A stretch of DNA of 64,000 nucleotides from Gracilaria vermiculophylla (GCA_019155205.2 JAHNZQ020000016.1:958008-1022007); one strand, 5' to 3'. Numbered from the stretch's first letter, positions 1 through 10,900 are shown. Program-made: numbers and translations. Notes: generated by a model from the letters alone, not told the origin.

Positions 1-192
1 CAAGCATCAAAGGCAGTTCTTGTCTTGAAAGAGCTGGAGAGCTCCGTCGGCTTATTAAGCTTGCTCCGCGCAGAGAGGCGCCCTTGGAGGTTTTCGGCGA
101 AGACTCACAAGCAGAGGCGCAAGATTGATGCCTCTCGCGCTGCTAAAAATAGGGCTTTGAACTGTGTTCAAAATGAGTTGGTTGTAAAGTAG
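1..192 (+). CDS. C-terminal end of an unrecognised reading frame (cut by window edge)
   Basis: Frame 1 is open from the first base to a TAG at 190-192, giving 63 residues. The last 35 residues are basic and charged (for example KTHKQRRKIDASRAAKNRA) and would suit a helical or coiled-coil tail. I do not recognise it. It could be the end of a host gene or a transposase tail similar in style to the coiled-coil tail of the pogo-like element at 995-1336. No start is visible, so it may also be chance; the length is only modestly above random expectation. Confidence 0.3.
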   Translation, partial: QASKAVLVLKELESSVGLLSLLRAERRPWRFSAKTHKQRRKIDASRAAKNRALNCVQNELVVK

Positions 193-994
193 GCAGATGC
201 AGCGAGCGAGGGAGTGGGAAAGTAAGTCAAAGGATCGTCTTTGGTTGATCTCAAAGCTTGAGATAATAGAGGTGTGACCGAATTGTGTAGCCTCGTACAC
301 GCTCCGTGGGTGCTGATTTTGTTTTTGGAAACCCGCTTGGCACGATACATCCTAAGTATGTACGAAAACAGTACCGTTTGGGACGCTACAGAATTTCGCT
401 TACTACGTTACGACGTCTGTTTTCTGTTTTAGAAGCCAAATTTTGGACACAAAAAGCTAAGACGCCCAGCTTTTATATATCGTATCGAAGGTCAAGCCTA
501 CTGCAGAAAAATGGAAATGAGGTCGGCTTCACTTGCCAAGTTTGAAGTCATGTTAACTTTCCGACGTTTTACGTGTTGAACTGGTTCAAGGCGAGCGGTT
601 TACCATTTAAAGCTTTAAATATTGATAAATATTTATTTTCTTAAACGTTGCCCTCTTCAAAAAGACATGTCCACCAACTAATATTATCACTTGAGCCAAA
701 AATAAACAGATTCATAAGGCTTCTAATGTGTTGTATCATAATGTACTAAAACATGGGTCAGTTTCAAAGATTTAAAAACAATACAAGCAGCGAGTCTACA
801 ACAGACACTCTGGCTTCTTCCACATGTCCCCGAATGGAGTATCTAACGCCCGTTCTACTCTAATCACCATAATTTGACCATTAACGTCCGAACATTTAGT
901 CGAAATGCACCAAACTCGATGTCCTCAAGGAACTCAATTACGCACTAGAACTGGGTCAAAAGCGCCGTAACCACATGCCAAAATACGCCAACTT
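193..994. other. No gene seen
   Basis: AT-rich stretch with short unconvincing frames on both strands. It may include the outer part of the pogo-like element that follows, but I could not pair terminal inverted repeats. Confidence 0.5.
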
Positions 995-2701
995 TTAATG
1001 GGTCATCAAGGTATCCGCAGCGTCCAAGCTGACCCGTAGCCTCCGTGCATCGCGACGAGCGCTTCGATTTGCCGCAAGAATCTTATTACGCTCACCTCGG
1101 TTTGACAGCCAGACCTGGTGAACTCGCTTCTTGCGCTCAACTGGTATACTCTCACGCTGCTTCTCCGCCAGCTCGCACTGCTTTTGCAGACGATTCGTCT
1201 CTGCCTGCAAAGCCCTTTCAGCTTTTTCTCTTTCCGCTTCGACGAGACGCATTTCCCGAGTTTTCAACGCGGTAAGCACAGCATTTTCCGTCAGCAGCAA
1301 TCCACTTGTCGTGTTTAGCGTTTCATTAACTAACACCTCTACATCGCTTCGTAAAAGGTTTTAGCAAGATAAAAACGACTGTAAAAGCTCCCCATAGGTG
1401 GAAAACGCGGCCAATTGTGACGCAGCACCCTCCCAGCTCGTAATATCTGTTGCGTTGATAACACCGGCGTTGACTCCTCCACACTCACTGTCCCGTAACC
1501 CGTAAGCGCGAATGCCGCTGATGATTTTCCGAAACGTAAGCGCCTGGTTGTATGATCGCGTGAGCAGCTCGCAAAAAGTAAACAAATTATTCTTAGTATT
1601 GTCTCCCGCAAACAGCGTACGCTTGTTCAGCTCATTCCGAAAAACGGTCTTGTATGGAGAGAAAACGGAAAAGTCCAACGGTTGTGTGCGATGGCTTATG
1701 TACGCTGGTAAGTCGACGACTACTATGTCATTTTCCTTGAAGAGCTGCAATACCTTAAAGGAAGAGTGCGCGCCGTATCCATTTAATGCGAGCACGATAT
1801 TCTTGCGTTCTTGTGTGAGCTGTGCCGTTTCGTTCACAAACATCTTTGCGCACTGGTCGAATATTTCGGTATCAACCCCTTTTTTCTCTCTATACACGCA
1901 ATGGGCGGTGGTTGGTAAGTATTTTGATGGCGTCTCCGTTGTTCCATCTACTCTTTTTCGGTGTTTTTCCTGCTTTCCTGGCTGGACTGCAAGACGGCTC
2001 CATGCTCTTCCGTCTACCGAAATAACTTGCATCATTGTAACATGATCAGCGTTCGAAGACCACTTCAACTCCACAGAATTGCTTCGGCCCTTCGAATCGA
2101 ATAACGCTTTAGCACGAGAACATGCCGCTGTTCGGGTAGGAAAGCCACTTTCGTCAATGTTGAAGACATGATCGGGGTTCTGAATCTTGAATTCTTTGAA
2201 GATCTGTTCGAGCCTTGCAAAATATTACGCCAGATTTGTTGGTGACATCGCAAGTTGACGAGACTTTTTTAACTGCGATCTTCGTTTGAGAGACAATTCT
2301 GGATGTCACCTCGAGAAGTTCCGAACAAAACCATCGTATGGTTTATTGTTGTGAAAAGGCAGTTTTGATCTACGGTGAGCCGGTAATGACTGCACGTAAT
2401 GTTGTACCAATTCTTTGAGACAGTTTCGTGACAATGGGGTTCCGCGATGGGAGAAAGAAAAAACAGTCTCTTTGATTATGCTTTCTTCTGCTTCGGTGAA
2501 ATGTGGTTTGCGTCCTCTTTTCTGTTGTGGCTTGTTAAGAAAGTGTATCGTATTGAGTCTCTGCAGGGATGAGTATGGCAGTTGATGCTTCAGTGCGCAT
2601 TTTCGGATTGATGTTCCCGAACTCCGGAGCTCAGTTAAAGCTCTTGCATATTCATTTCGAGAATGGCGTTGTTTTGTGGCGAGGATGCGGCTTTGAGGCA
2701 T
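995..2701 (-). pseudogene. pogo/Tigger-like DDE transposase, broken
   Basis: Read on the minus strand. The N-terminal piece (2701 to 2306, start ATG at 2701; the longer frame to 2725 begins with GTG) looks like a Psq/CENP-B type helix-turn-helix module, with a basic QQKRGRKPHFTEAEESI linker. The catalytic part follows: a first-aspartate motif NIDESGFP near 2150, then the DDE_1 core to 1361, then a charged coiled-coil tail (1336-995). Breaks are a frameshift near 2305, an in-frame stop near 2223, and a stop at 1361-1363 that separates core and tail in the same frame. The position expected to hold the second catalytic Asp reads LALNGYGAHSS, so it is Asn. Family placement rests on domain order and motifs; the element ends are not resolved. 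Confidence 0.7.
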
Positions 2702-2932
2702 CGCGGTTACTAACCGGTCAGGCACGGGACCGAATTAGATAGGTGGTATTGGGAGTCGTGTGGGTGGGCATCGACATTCGTGAAGGACGTAGTGCCACGG
2801 CCCGCCGAGGGTATGCCGCAACAGCGGTCTTCATAAGGATTTGATCCGCTCCCGGCTGCCACAACCGTGGTTATGAATAGTATTAGCTTCACTAGCCCCA
2901 TTTGGGGGTGTCCCTAGGAAGGGTAGTAATTG

Positions 2933-3032
2933 NNNNNNNNNNNNNNNNNNNNNNNNNNNNNNNNNNNNNNNNNNNNNNNNNNNNNNNNNNNNNNNNNNNN
3001 NNNNNNNNNNNNNNNNNNNNNNNNNNNNNNNN
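2933..3032. other. Assembly gap (100 N)
   Basis: Exactly 100 N bases, the usual placeholder for a gap of unknown size. Confidence 0.99.
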
Positions 3033-3692
3033 TCGTGTCGACCCTATCAGAGGGCTCTCTCGCTGTGCCACCTCTCATTGAGAGCAAGCTTGAACACCTT
3101 GGTGGTGCTTCCGCGACGCGGCTCGTGTCTGTGCCACGTTCGTAGTTTGCACTACAAAGGAGACGACATGTCGACATTTGATGGAACAAAGGGCGCCAAA
3201 TCTGATGGCGGGCTTAGATTTGAAATCATATGAGCCGTTTGTGAGCTACAGGAGTTTTTGGATCTGGCGGTAGGCTGAGCTTTGCAAACCTGGGTATATT
3301 TAATGGTCAAGCCGACCCAGATTTCGGTGCTGATCCATATTTAGTCCATCCGATGATACTGTAACGTCCCCGAAATTGCAAATCTTGTAATCCAGTGTCA
3401 GGAGTGCCTCTTGGCTCAAAAATGTATTCTGCGGTCCATTATCCAGTGCTCTCACGTACAATTGCAACAAAATATGCGAATTGCCTAATGAATATGTAGC
3501 AGATTTATTTTTTGACTGGTCGAAGCACTTTGTTCACTGAGGTTTTTTCTTTTCTTGGTCCTTCTATATTTCTCAAAATGCTTAATCCATCTGATGCTCG
3601 AGACCAATTAGAACTCTTCTCCCTTATAAATTCTCAATTGTTTCTTAACGCTTTTCCAATTACGAACTTTTCTAACGATACTCGTCCCACCA
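3033..3692. other. No gene seen
   Basis: Short open frames only (for example 3033-3145 plus, ending at TAG, and 3512-3727 plus in AT-rich sequence). None shows a recognisable domain. The stretch could hold the edge of a repeat hidden by the gap. Confidence 0.45.
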
Positions 3693-4975
3693 TACAGACT
3701 GTTTCAAAAACATACGACATGCTGTGAAATCTCAAAGAAACGACCAAATGTATACTGTACGCCTACAAAAATAGGTTTCAGAAAAAAGTAAAGTCAAAAA
3801 AACGTTTCAAAAACATATGATCATCAATGACAAATCTTAACTGCGCGACGATCAATAGTTTATTATGCATCTTTTTTGCTGTATAACGCTAATGCAGCGT
3901 TTCGGCATCGAAGTGATGTACTTTTCCACAATTAAAACTGTTATAGATTTCCAGCAATTTTTAATACAGTTTTTGAGTTCAAAAACTGTCTGAAATTGCC
4001 TTCCATGCGCATAAACCATCCTTGCCAGCAGTCCCCGAACGTTTTCGATTGGGTTCAAATCTAGTGAGTGCGCTGGCCATTCTAAAACAGATACTTTAGA
4101 CTCATGTAGCCAATTTTTGATTAAATATGCAGTGTGTACGGGCGCATTATCCTGTTGAAAAATGAAATTTTCTTCATGGAAACATAAACCAAAAGGTAGC
4201 ATATAGTTGTATAGAACTTCTTGATATTTTTCTGCATTCATGTTCGTTTCAATGAAGGCAATTTCCGTTAGATCTTTTATAGAAATGCCCGCCCAGACCA
4301 TTACAGAGCCTCCACCGGAGTGCGTGGTATAGAATTCATGACGTTCATGACGAAGATAGTGCCAATAATATTTGTAGCAATCTGGTCCGTCCAAATTGAA
4401 CTTTTTTTCATCATTAAAAATAACAGTTTCCCATTCTTTTTTCCAGTAAGCTTTTCCAGCACACCAGTTAATCCTCTTTTGCTTGTGATGGTCTTGGAGA
4501 AAGAAAGTTTTCTTCACTTTTCTATATTTAAATAAACTTGTGGTGTTTATCTGCCTCCTTATAGTTGATTTAGAAACGTTGAGATTGAGATTTATTCCAA
4601 TTGTTTTGCACGATACTTTTCCTTTGCATAACTCTCTTTTAATTCCTCTTTTATCCGATGGGCTGAGCTTCTTAGGGCGACCAGGAGATCGTTTTAATCC
4701 ATAAAGAGTCGGATTTTGGAGAAAAGCAGCTATTATGACCCTAGAAAGCTTCAGTGTTTTAGCAATAGCACTGTTGGAATGTGTTTCGGCGTTTAATTTA
4801 ACGATTGGAAGCTGTTCTTGCTTGGAAAGTGGCGGACCTCAAGCCATTTTTATTACAAAGAAGGCGGTGTACATATCTTTTTGAAACGATTCTACATAGA
4901 CTATGTGCAAAATCTAGCCTACAGTACAGTTTTGGCGCACTTTTGAGGGGTAATATGTTTTTGAAACGCACTGTA
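3693..4975 (-). mobile_element. Tc1-like DNA transposon, copy A
   Basis: The ends are TA + CAGACTGTTTCAAAAACAT at 3693 and, inverted, TA + CAGTGCGTTTCAAAAACAT ending at 4975, so a TA target duplication flanks inverted repeats. A second, inner copy of the GTTTCAAAAACAT motif lies about 85-105 bp inside each end (3801-3818 and 4871-4889), which resembles the IR/DR arrangement of one Tc1 subgroup. Length about 1.28 kb, with one transposase pseudogene on the minus strand. Confidence 0.88.
3852..4847 (-). pseudogene. Tc1-like DD34E transposase (copy A), broken
   Basis: Cut-and-paste transposase. The start is ATG at 4847, shared in position with copy B (both begin Met-x-Arg/stop-Gly then a PLS motif), but codon 3 is TGA. 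The helix-turn-helix half carries a GRPKK AT-hook-like motif near 4680. A 1-bp frameshift near 4518 separates it from the catalytic half, which is open from 4517 (a GTG, not a real start) to 3852. Catalytic motifs: FNDEKKF, then FQQDNAPVHTA and SLDLNPIEN with exactly 34 residues between the second Asp and the Glu, which is the Tc1 spacing. The catalytic residues are intact, so only the nonsense codon and the frameshift break it. Confidence 0.88.
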
Positions 4976-5089
4976 TTCCACACTGTTTCTTGACGACCTC
5001 GTCAATGCAAATGTGTCAAAAGTTTTTTATTCACCGTGGAATGACAAAATGCCTTTGTGAGGGTCCCATCTGCATTGAAAACGTCTGAC

Positions 5090-5644
5090 AGTAGTACAGT
5101 GGCTTCTAAGAAAATATGGTGGTGTGGCTTTATGGTGTGATATCCCTAAAGAGGGCTCTCATTTTATTTACTGAGCCTCGTTGTGCAAAATTATGCTCGC
5201 GTGCGCTACAGTATCTTTAAGAACCGGTAGAATTTATATTTCTTTTAGTTATTTTATGCAGGTAATTAGTACAGTTGTGAGACCTGCCGAGGCGGGCTCC
5301 CGGCTTGGTACTCAATCTGCCGATTGAGCTCCACCTCTGGGGAAGTAAAGACAAGTACCCTTTAGTCTTCATCTACTTTTCCGGTTGGAGACTCTCGTCG
5401 ATCATCCTCAGATTTCTAAGCCGCCGATCCCCAGGTCGTGTCAAAGCAGGGCCTGTAGGAACAATGTCCGCCCAGTGAACCTCCCCCTCCGCTTGGTGTT
5501 TGCGAATCCCCTTTTGTGAATTCCCCCGGCTCGCCACAGCGAATACCGGAGACCACCTTTCGGAATACGCAATTTTGGAGTCAACAAAAACTCCTAACGG
5601 ACGTTGTGCTCTATTACCTGGAAAGGTGACTTGACAATACCACA
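5090..5644 (+). repeat. 5' LTR of E1
   Basis: About 555 bp, matching 14594-15146 throughout and the E2 LTRs inverted. The family consensus start TGTAGTACAGTGG is AGTAGTACAGTGG here (first base changed); the end is TACCACA. Confidence 0.9.
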
Positions 5645-5664
5645 ACTGGTCTCCAGACTTAGAA
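5645..5664 (+). promoter_or_regulatory. Primer binding site of E1
   Basis: The LTR end ...ACCACA is followed by AC and TGGTCTCCAGACTTAG. TGG right after the 5' LTR is the usual complement of a tRNA 3' CCA. E2 has a near-identical site (TGGCTTCCAGATCTAG), so the primer is conserved in the family; the tRNA was not identified. Confidence 0.65.
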
Positions 5665-7355
5665 ATTCAGCTTCTTAAATATTCGCAAAAGTCGCAGCAG
5701 AACAGTTTTTCTAGTTCGCAACGATCGGACACCAACATTGGAATTCTTCCTTAAGGTGATTCGGAAGTTGAAGAAAATCACCCCCGACTTACTTCTCTAT
5801 GGACCCCTCAGAACCCTCACTGGAAATCCACCTGTAGGATCCTCAAGCAACCGACTCCGTCGGTGGGCGCAGCACGCGTAGCACTCCCTAGGGGATTGCC
5901 GCCACACTGGAGGACCCTGAAAATCTCCTTCGGAATCCTGGCTTCTCTGTGGAGCGTTTCAGGAATCGCCTTAGGAGAAAGCATGATCGGTGGCAAGCGG
6001 AATCCCCACGACACCTCTGAAGAACGACGACGTGGAGGTTGAAGAACCGCACACGGCATCGCAGCCACCACCTTAGGAGCTGCAGTGACGGTAACACCCG
6101 GAAGCTAACTCCTTCCTGGAGTCGCTGGCCCCGCGCCTTACGGATTGCCTCTCACAAGAGCTGGTCGAAAAAATACCTGCAGGTGTTGAAGCCCACTTCG
6201 GAGCACGCCGCCACGTCCTTGTGGAGCAAATCGCAACGGAGAGGGCGCACCCTGCTGTGGATGCTTTGCTGGATTCCGACCCCTTCCTAGAGGTGATCTC
6301 AGATGTTATCCCTGTGGAGGCTCCTTCCCAAACCACGCAGCTGCTCCCCGCAGCTTCGTTACAAAGTTGTTCTTCCGTATAGGAGAGGTTCTCTCTATCA
6401 ACCCCTAAAGTGACCCCGGACAGGACACTGCCACCTCCTACGCCAGAGGACGAAAGGATACTGCCGTAGGGAGACGGGACCACCTCAGGAAACGGGCTAT
6501 GCACCATATGGACCTGACGCCCCGCGGAGGAGGACAGGATACCGGTCGCAAAGGAATTGGGCCAAGGAGAGAAGGACAGGATACTCCTCGGATGGATCGC
6601 GATAACGGGGATATCGTCAGAAACCCAGACCACCTAAAGGAAAGACGCCGAAAGAAACGGAAGGAGAAAAAAAGAAAGCAAGACAGGGATTGGTAGAGAA
6701 GCTCAGACTCCGAATCCGTGAACAGTTCCCGCTCGAAATACAGTATACCTCCCAAGGAGAAAAGCACAATGGTCAGGAAGGTGGTCCGGCTTAACGACCT
6801 CTTCGCCAAAATGGTAGGTTATGACACCTACAGGATGAATTAGCGCTCCACTCTTTACGACGGGTCGGTCGCTAAACGACTCACGAAGATCCAGCGCCGC
6901 ATGGATATTCAAATGAAGAAGCACTCCTTCTCAGGCGAAGACCCAATCTCGGTGTTGAATAATCTCACACGCTTCCATTCAGCGTGTAATACCAATGGTT
7001 TCCATGAAGGTGCCGCCGCATAGTGCTTTCAGTTCTACCTCCCAGGCCAAGCGCACTCACTGGTGCAGCCGCGCCTCACGGGGCAGAGCACCATTATGGA
7101 TGACCCTGGAACGCAGATCTTGACGACGTACGCGGAGGTAGTCATTTTCCTCCTAAAAGGGTACGCCACGGACGAGGTAATAGCCGATGCTGACGCCAAA
7201 GTCACCTCCTATAGGCAAAACACGGGGATGACCAAGATGGAGTTCTCACAGAAGCTGTGAGCGAAGGGCTTACAGTGTGGAAATGTTTACTCCGAACGGC
7301 GGTTGAAGTCGTCGTTTGTCGAGGTACTCCTTCCCTCGATACGCTGGAGGGTGCG

Positions 7356-7434
7356 TGTTGGAAAACAGATGAGCTATTTGCGCTATACTCTCTTGTGACA
7401 CAGGGCGCACAGTTCACCATTTGAACTATCAACA
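7356..7434 (-). repeat. LTR (3' on minus strand) of the miniature element
   Basis: 79 bp, TGTTG...CAACA; differs from 7586-7664 only at a T/C in the middle (TCTTGTGACA against TCTTGCGACA). Confidence 0.9.
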
Positions 7435-7570
7435 CGCCCCCTCGCCCTGTACTTCCTTACAGAACGAGAACTCGAGCTTACAGTAGCCAATCTTCACTAC
7501 TGCTGTACACCTGTACAATTTCTCAGGCTCAGGTCACTTCTGGGAGTCGAACCCAGGGTCCTAACGTTTA

Positions 7571-7585
7571 GCTGGGCCCATAACC
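7571..7585 (-). promoter_or_regulatory. Copia-type primer binding site (initiator tRNA-Met half)
   Basis: Minus strand GGTTATGGGCCCAGC, immediately next to the LTR end CAACA. Drosophila copia has the same CAACAGGTTATGGGCCCAG junction, recalled from its published sequence. Confidence 0.75.
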
Positions 7586-7664
7586 TGTTGGAAAACAGAT
7601 GAGCTATTTGCGCTATACTCTCTTGCGACACAGGGCGCACAGTTCACCATTTGAACTATCAACA
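7586..7664 (-). repeat. LTR (5' on minus strand) of the miniature element
   Basis: 79 bp, partner of 7356-7434. Near-identity of the pair implies recent insertion. Confidence 0.9.
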
Positions 7665-8494
7665 GTGCGTAATCACATGACAACGCACCCTCCTTCCCTA
7701 GATACCCGCGAGGGTGCGTAATCACTTGACAACGCACCCTCCTTCCCTCGATACGTGCGAGGGTGCGTAATCACTTGACAACGCACCCAAAGACCACCTA
7801 CACAGAGCTAGCACGTTTCGCGGAATCCTATGGGAATACACACCGTGCCGCCCGTCGCAGGCACGCTCCACTTGCGGACAAACCGGCGGCCTCAAGGACC
7901 TGTCGAGCATCAGCTCTGATGTTGGACTCCAGCAACTCGGAGGAGGTCGACGAGCTCAGGCTCGTGAGAGAGCAACGGACCTTTACCCTCCCATACGCCT
8001 CATCTCAGGGAGCACCCTCTAGGACGAGGACACCCTCGTCTCCCACTTCGTACGCCTTGGCAGTATCTTACAGGTGTGTCCGATTTGCGAACCCTTAAGG
8101 CTACCCACCGCCTTGCAGGATTTGCTTGTCTCGAGAGCCAGTACACTGGACGACTCTCACCCCGACGAGGAGGGCCGCCATCCTGCAGGAACGGGAAAGG
8201 AACCTCCAGGACCTGAAGGACACACCTACAGAGAGTGGAAGTTATCGAACCGCGTATCGTGACATTCGATCCCTTCGAGGAAACTATGGTTACCGCGCTC
8301 CACTTGGGGTGCAGCCTGTCCTACTGTCACTTGCACCAGCAACGCAGGTGTCGGTATACAAACCGGTTGCACCTCAAGGGAACACGTCGCATCTCGATGC
8401 ACAACCGCAGAAGCCATCTCCGACTGGAGCTCAGCCCCTCTCCAACCAGGAAAACCCTCAGGGTCACGTGTAGAGGCTCTGCGTCGCTCCTTAT

Positions 8495-9483
8495 AATCGA
8501 GCCTCAGCTCCACGGAGGTCGCCTTTAAGAAAGGGGGAGAAACCGTCTGCTCCGTCGACGCGGAATCGGCGGGCCCTCCAATCCCGTTGGACCCATTCGA
8601 CACCTTTGAGGATTCTGTTTGCACGCTCCACCGTGAGAATTACAAAGTGTTCGCCTCCATAGGATGTTACCCGCTCACCACCATCATGGTGCACGCTATC
8701 CTTGATACCGGAGCTGGCCCAAATTTGGTGCACGCCGACGTGCTTCCGCGTTCTGCTTTCGGCTCCTTGAGGACTGGCAAACTCCCTACGGTGCGCGATG
8801 CGTCTCGTCCAGCATTGAACATCCTCGGAGCAATACCCTTGTACCTTCGGTTGGGATCCTTACAGTTGAAAGTGTGGTTCCTCGTGGCGACCAACTTGGC
8901 TGCACAATGCATATCGGGCACTTCCTTTATGGATCGGTATGTACGTGCAGTTTACCCACGCCTGCGGAAGGTGACGTTTAACGACGCCGCCTCTGTAGGT
9001 ATCGTGTCCGCATCTCCAGGACCGGATGTAAACGCGCGTCACCTGGGTAATCTTCCAAAGGAGACGCAGTCCAATAAGCTTCGAGTAGTTAAGAGCATCG
9101 AAATACCCGCGAGGAGTCAGGCCGAAGTTTTGGGTGCAGACCTCTGCATCTGGCCTTTCATTCCTACAGGGGAGCCCACACCTGACGACGAAATAGCACT
9201 CCATGATGGCGAGCGGTGTTATAGAAATAATACCAAACATTCCCTTCAGGGTTGTGCTCGCCAGCCTGAAGGAGCCCATGTTACGGCTCCAGAAAGGAAT
9301 TATCGTCGGACTGACACTACCCGCCCCTGCAGGACTGGCTCACCTTCCTCGTTCGTAAGACCTCGTGGACCAAAATGCAATCGTTACCATGGACGGGGAA
9401 ACGACTTCCATGGCTCCAGAGGAAGAGAATCCTGCCCTGTGGCAGGAGAAGCTTCAAATTGGCGAGGATTTCGAAGGATATAG
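8495..9483 (+). pseudogene. Retropepsin (protease) region of E1
   Basis: The aspartic protease of the Ty3/gypsy polyprotein. The frame is open from about 8495 through 9483 without an ATG at its 5' edge (8587 is a TTG), so it was part of a longer polyprotein. The active-site motif is AILDTGAGPNLV with an intact Asp-Thr-Gly. E2 carries the same region at 46222-47385, where the Gly is replaced (DSEAG). After about residue 200 of the frame the similarity to E2 continues but in shifted frames, so it is a fragment. The usual partner is gag upstream and RT downstream. Confidence 0.75.
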
Positions 9484-9544
9484 CCATGGAATAGTGGAGA
9501 TGCTATCCGCCTTTGAGGACATGTAGTCTAGCCACCTGGGTAAG

Positions 9545-10675
9545 GTGAGCCTGGCCAAGCACAGGATACAGGTCACACCGGATGCCAAACCGGTCCATCA
9601 ACTCCCGAGGAGGGCCGGACCCCGTGCGCGCGATTTCGAACGCGATGAGGTCCACCGGATGCTGGAAAAGGGCGTTGTCGAGCCTTGCAATTCCAAATGG
9701 GCCTCCGCAGTGGTGTTCGTGAAAAAGAAAGATGGCTCTTTACGGTTCTGTATTGACTACAGGCGCCTCATTGAGGTGACGGTACGCGATTCGTACCCGA
9801 TACCCCGTTTGGATGAATGAATCGACTCCTTAGGCGATGCGTCGGTTTTCTCCGCGCTGGATGCCAACAGCGGCTACTGGCAGATTGGAATGGACGTCGC
9901 CGATAAGGATAAGACAACGTTCACCTCGCACTTTGGGATCTTCAGATTCCCAAGGATGCCATTTGGACTGAAGAATGCACCTGCTACGTTCCAACGAGCG
10001 GTAGACATAATCCTGTCAAAGGTGAAGTGGCACTACGCCTTGTTGTATATCGATGACATCATCATATACTCCCGCTGTGTGGAGGAGCACTTCATTCATG
10101 TGAAGAACGTGCTCCAACTCCTAAAGGATGATGGACTCACCTTGAAGCTGGAGAAATGTTTCTTCTTCAAGTCATCGGTGGACTACCTGAGGCATGTTGT
10201 GCTCCCGGGCCACCTACAGGTTTCCAGAAGAACTCCGGACGCCATCAAGAAGTTTCGCCTTCCCACAAACCAGACGGAGCTCCGCTCCTTCCTAGGGGTT
10301 TTTAATGTAATCCGGAGGTTTTTACCGATTTTCTCCCGCATAGCAGCGCCATTAAATCGCCTCTTGAAAAAGGATAGGCCGACGCAATTGGCGTTCTTGA
10401 TGCACGAGGAGGTGGATGTCTTTGACACCTTGAAGAGGAGACAAATAGAACCACCGATCTTGGTACTTCCAAGGGGCACGGCCGAATGGTGCTGGACACT
10501 GACGCCTGTAAATACCAGGTCGGATGTGCCCTCCTACAGTAACAACCGGAAGGTGGACTCCAACTCATCGGATACTGGAGTCGCAGCCTCACATCTACGG
10601 AACGCAATTATTCCACCTCGGAGTGCGAATGTCTTGCCATCGTGTGGGCGGTTTGGCTTTTACGCCCGTACCTAG
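9545..10675 (+). pseudogene. Reverse transcriptase region of E1
   Basis: RNA-dependent DNA polymerase of the element. One frame runs from 9545, is interrupted by TGA at 9818-9820, and continues in the same frame to 10675. Motifs in order: [51 protein letters not shown], the catalytic LLYIDDIIIYS (YIDD box), then the thumb region with LTLKLEKC and a TELRSFLGVFN motif. In E2 the codon at the TGA position is a Cys codon, so the TGA is a point mutation. The last part (after about 10480) leaves the frame where RNase H begins. Confidence 0.9.
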
Positions 10676-10900
10676 AAGGCGCGCGCTTCACCTTGAGGAC
10701 GGACCACGCCCCATTGACGTGGATATTGTCCTTGATGGATGCTTCCAGTCGCCTGGAAAGGTAATGGTTACGCCTCCTGGAGTTCGAGTTTGACATCGTA
10801 CACCGCCTTGGCATTAAAAACCAGGCGACGGACGTGCTCTCGCGAATCTCCACCGAGGGGGAAGATGAAACATCTTTGGAGGACCACATCCCGTGTCTGG
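10476..10900 (+). pseudogene. RNase H region of E1
   Basis: The domain is spread over more than one frame. It holds a TLTPV/DTDACKYQVG-like start near 10490-10520, a CLAIVWAV motif near 10630 and an FTLRTDHAPLTW motif near 10690-10725, which are standard RNase H strand and helix motifs of Ty3/gypsy pol. E2 has the matching segment at 44700-44989 (FTLRTDHAPLKW). Frameshifts near 10520 and 10770 break it. Confidence 0.75.

Larger units (their letters stand above)
7356..7664 (-). mobile_element. Miniature LTR retrotransposon (TRIM-like) with copia-type primer site
   Basis: 309 bp, flanked by a perfect 5-bp duplication GTGCG (7351-7355 and 7665-7669). Two 79-bp LTRs (7356-7434 and 7586-7664) differ by one base and start TGTTG and end CAACA. 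On the minus strand the 5' LTR is followed directly by GGTTATGGGCCCAGC (7585-7571), which is complementary to the anticodon arm of initiator tRNA-Met, the half-tRNA primer known for Drosophila copia. A purine tract lies before the other LTR (7449-7435 read on minus). The 151-bp interior has no coding capacity, so it would need enzymes supplied in trans. Confidence 0.88.
7327..7787 (+). repeat. 49-bp tandem repeat, three copies, first split by an insertion
   Basis: The unit begins CTCCTTCCCT and ends near CAACGCAC. Copy 1 is 7327-7355 plus 7670-7689, interrupted by the miniature LTR element; copy 2 starts at 7690 and copy 3 at 7739. It duplicates part of gag and shifts its frame. Confidence 0.85.
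5880..8098 (+). pseudogene. gag of E1, broken
   Basis: Structural protein of the retrotransposon. A Gag N-terminal piece is readable near 6109-6350 (motif AGVEAHFGARRH, shared with E2 at 48638-49021). A capsid-like piece follows near 6780-7260 (motif KKHSFSGEDPISVLNNLTRF), and the C-terminal part at 7763-8098 ends in a stop. It is broken by several in-frame stops, by the miniature LTR element at 7356-7664 and by a 49-bp tandem triplication, whose unit length is not a multiple of three. No zinc knuckle was recognised. Identity rests on position and on the match to E2. Confidence 0.7.

Noticed and set aside
8524..8543. Purine-rich AAGAAAGGGGGAGAAA as a central polypurine tract of E1
   Set aside because: It lies inside the conserved coding frame before the protease (Lys-Lys-Gly-Gly-Glu), and E2 lacks a purine tract at the matching place.
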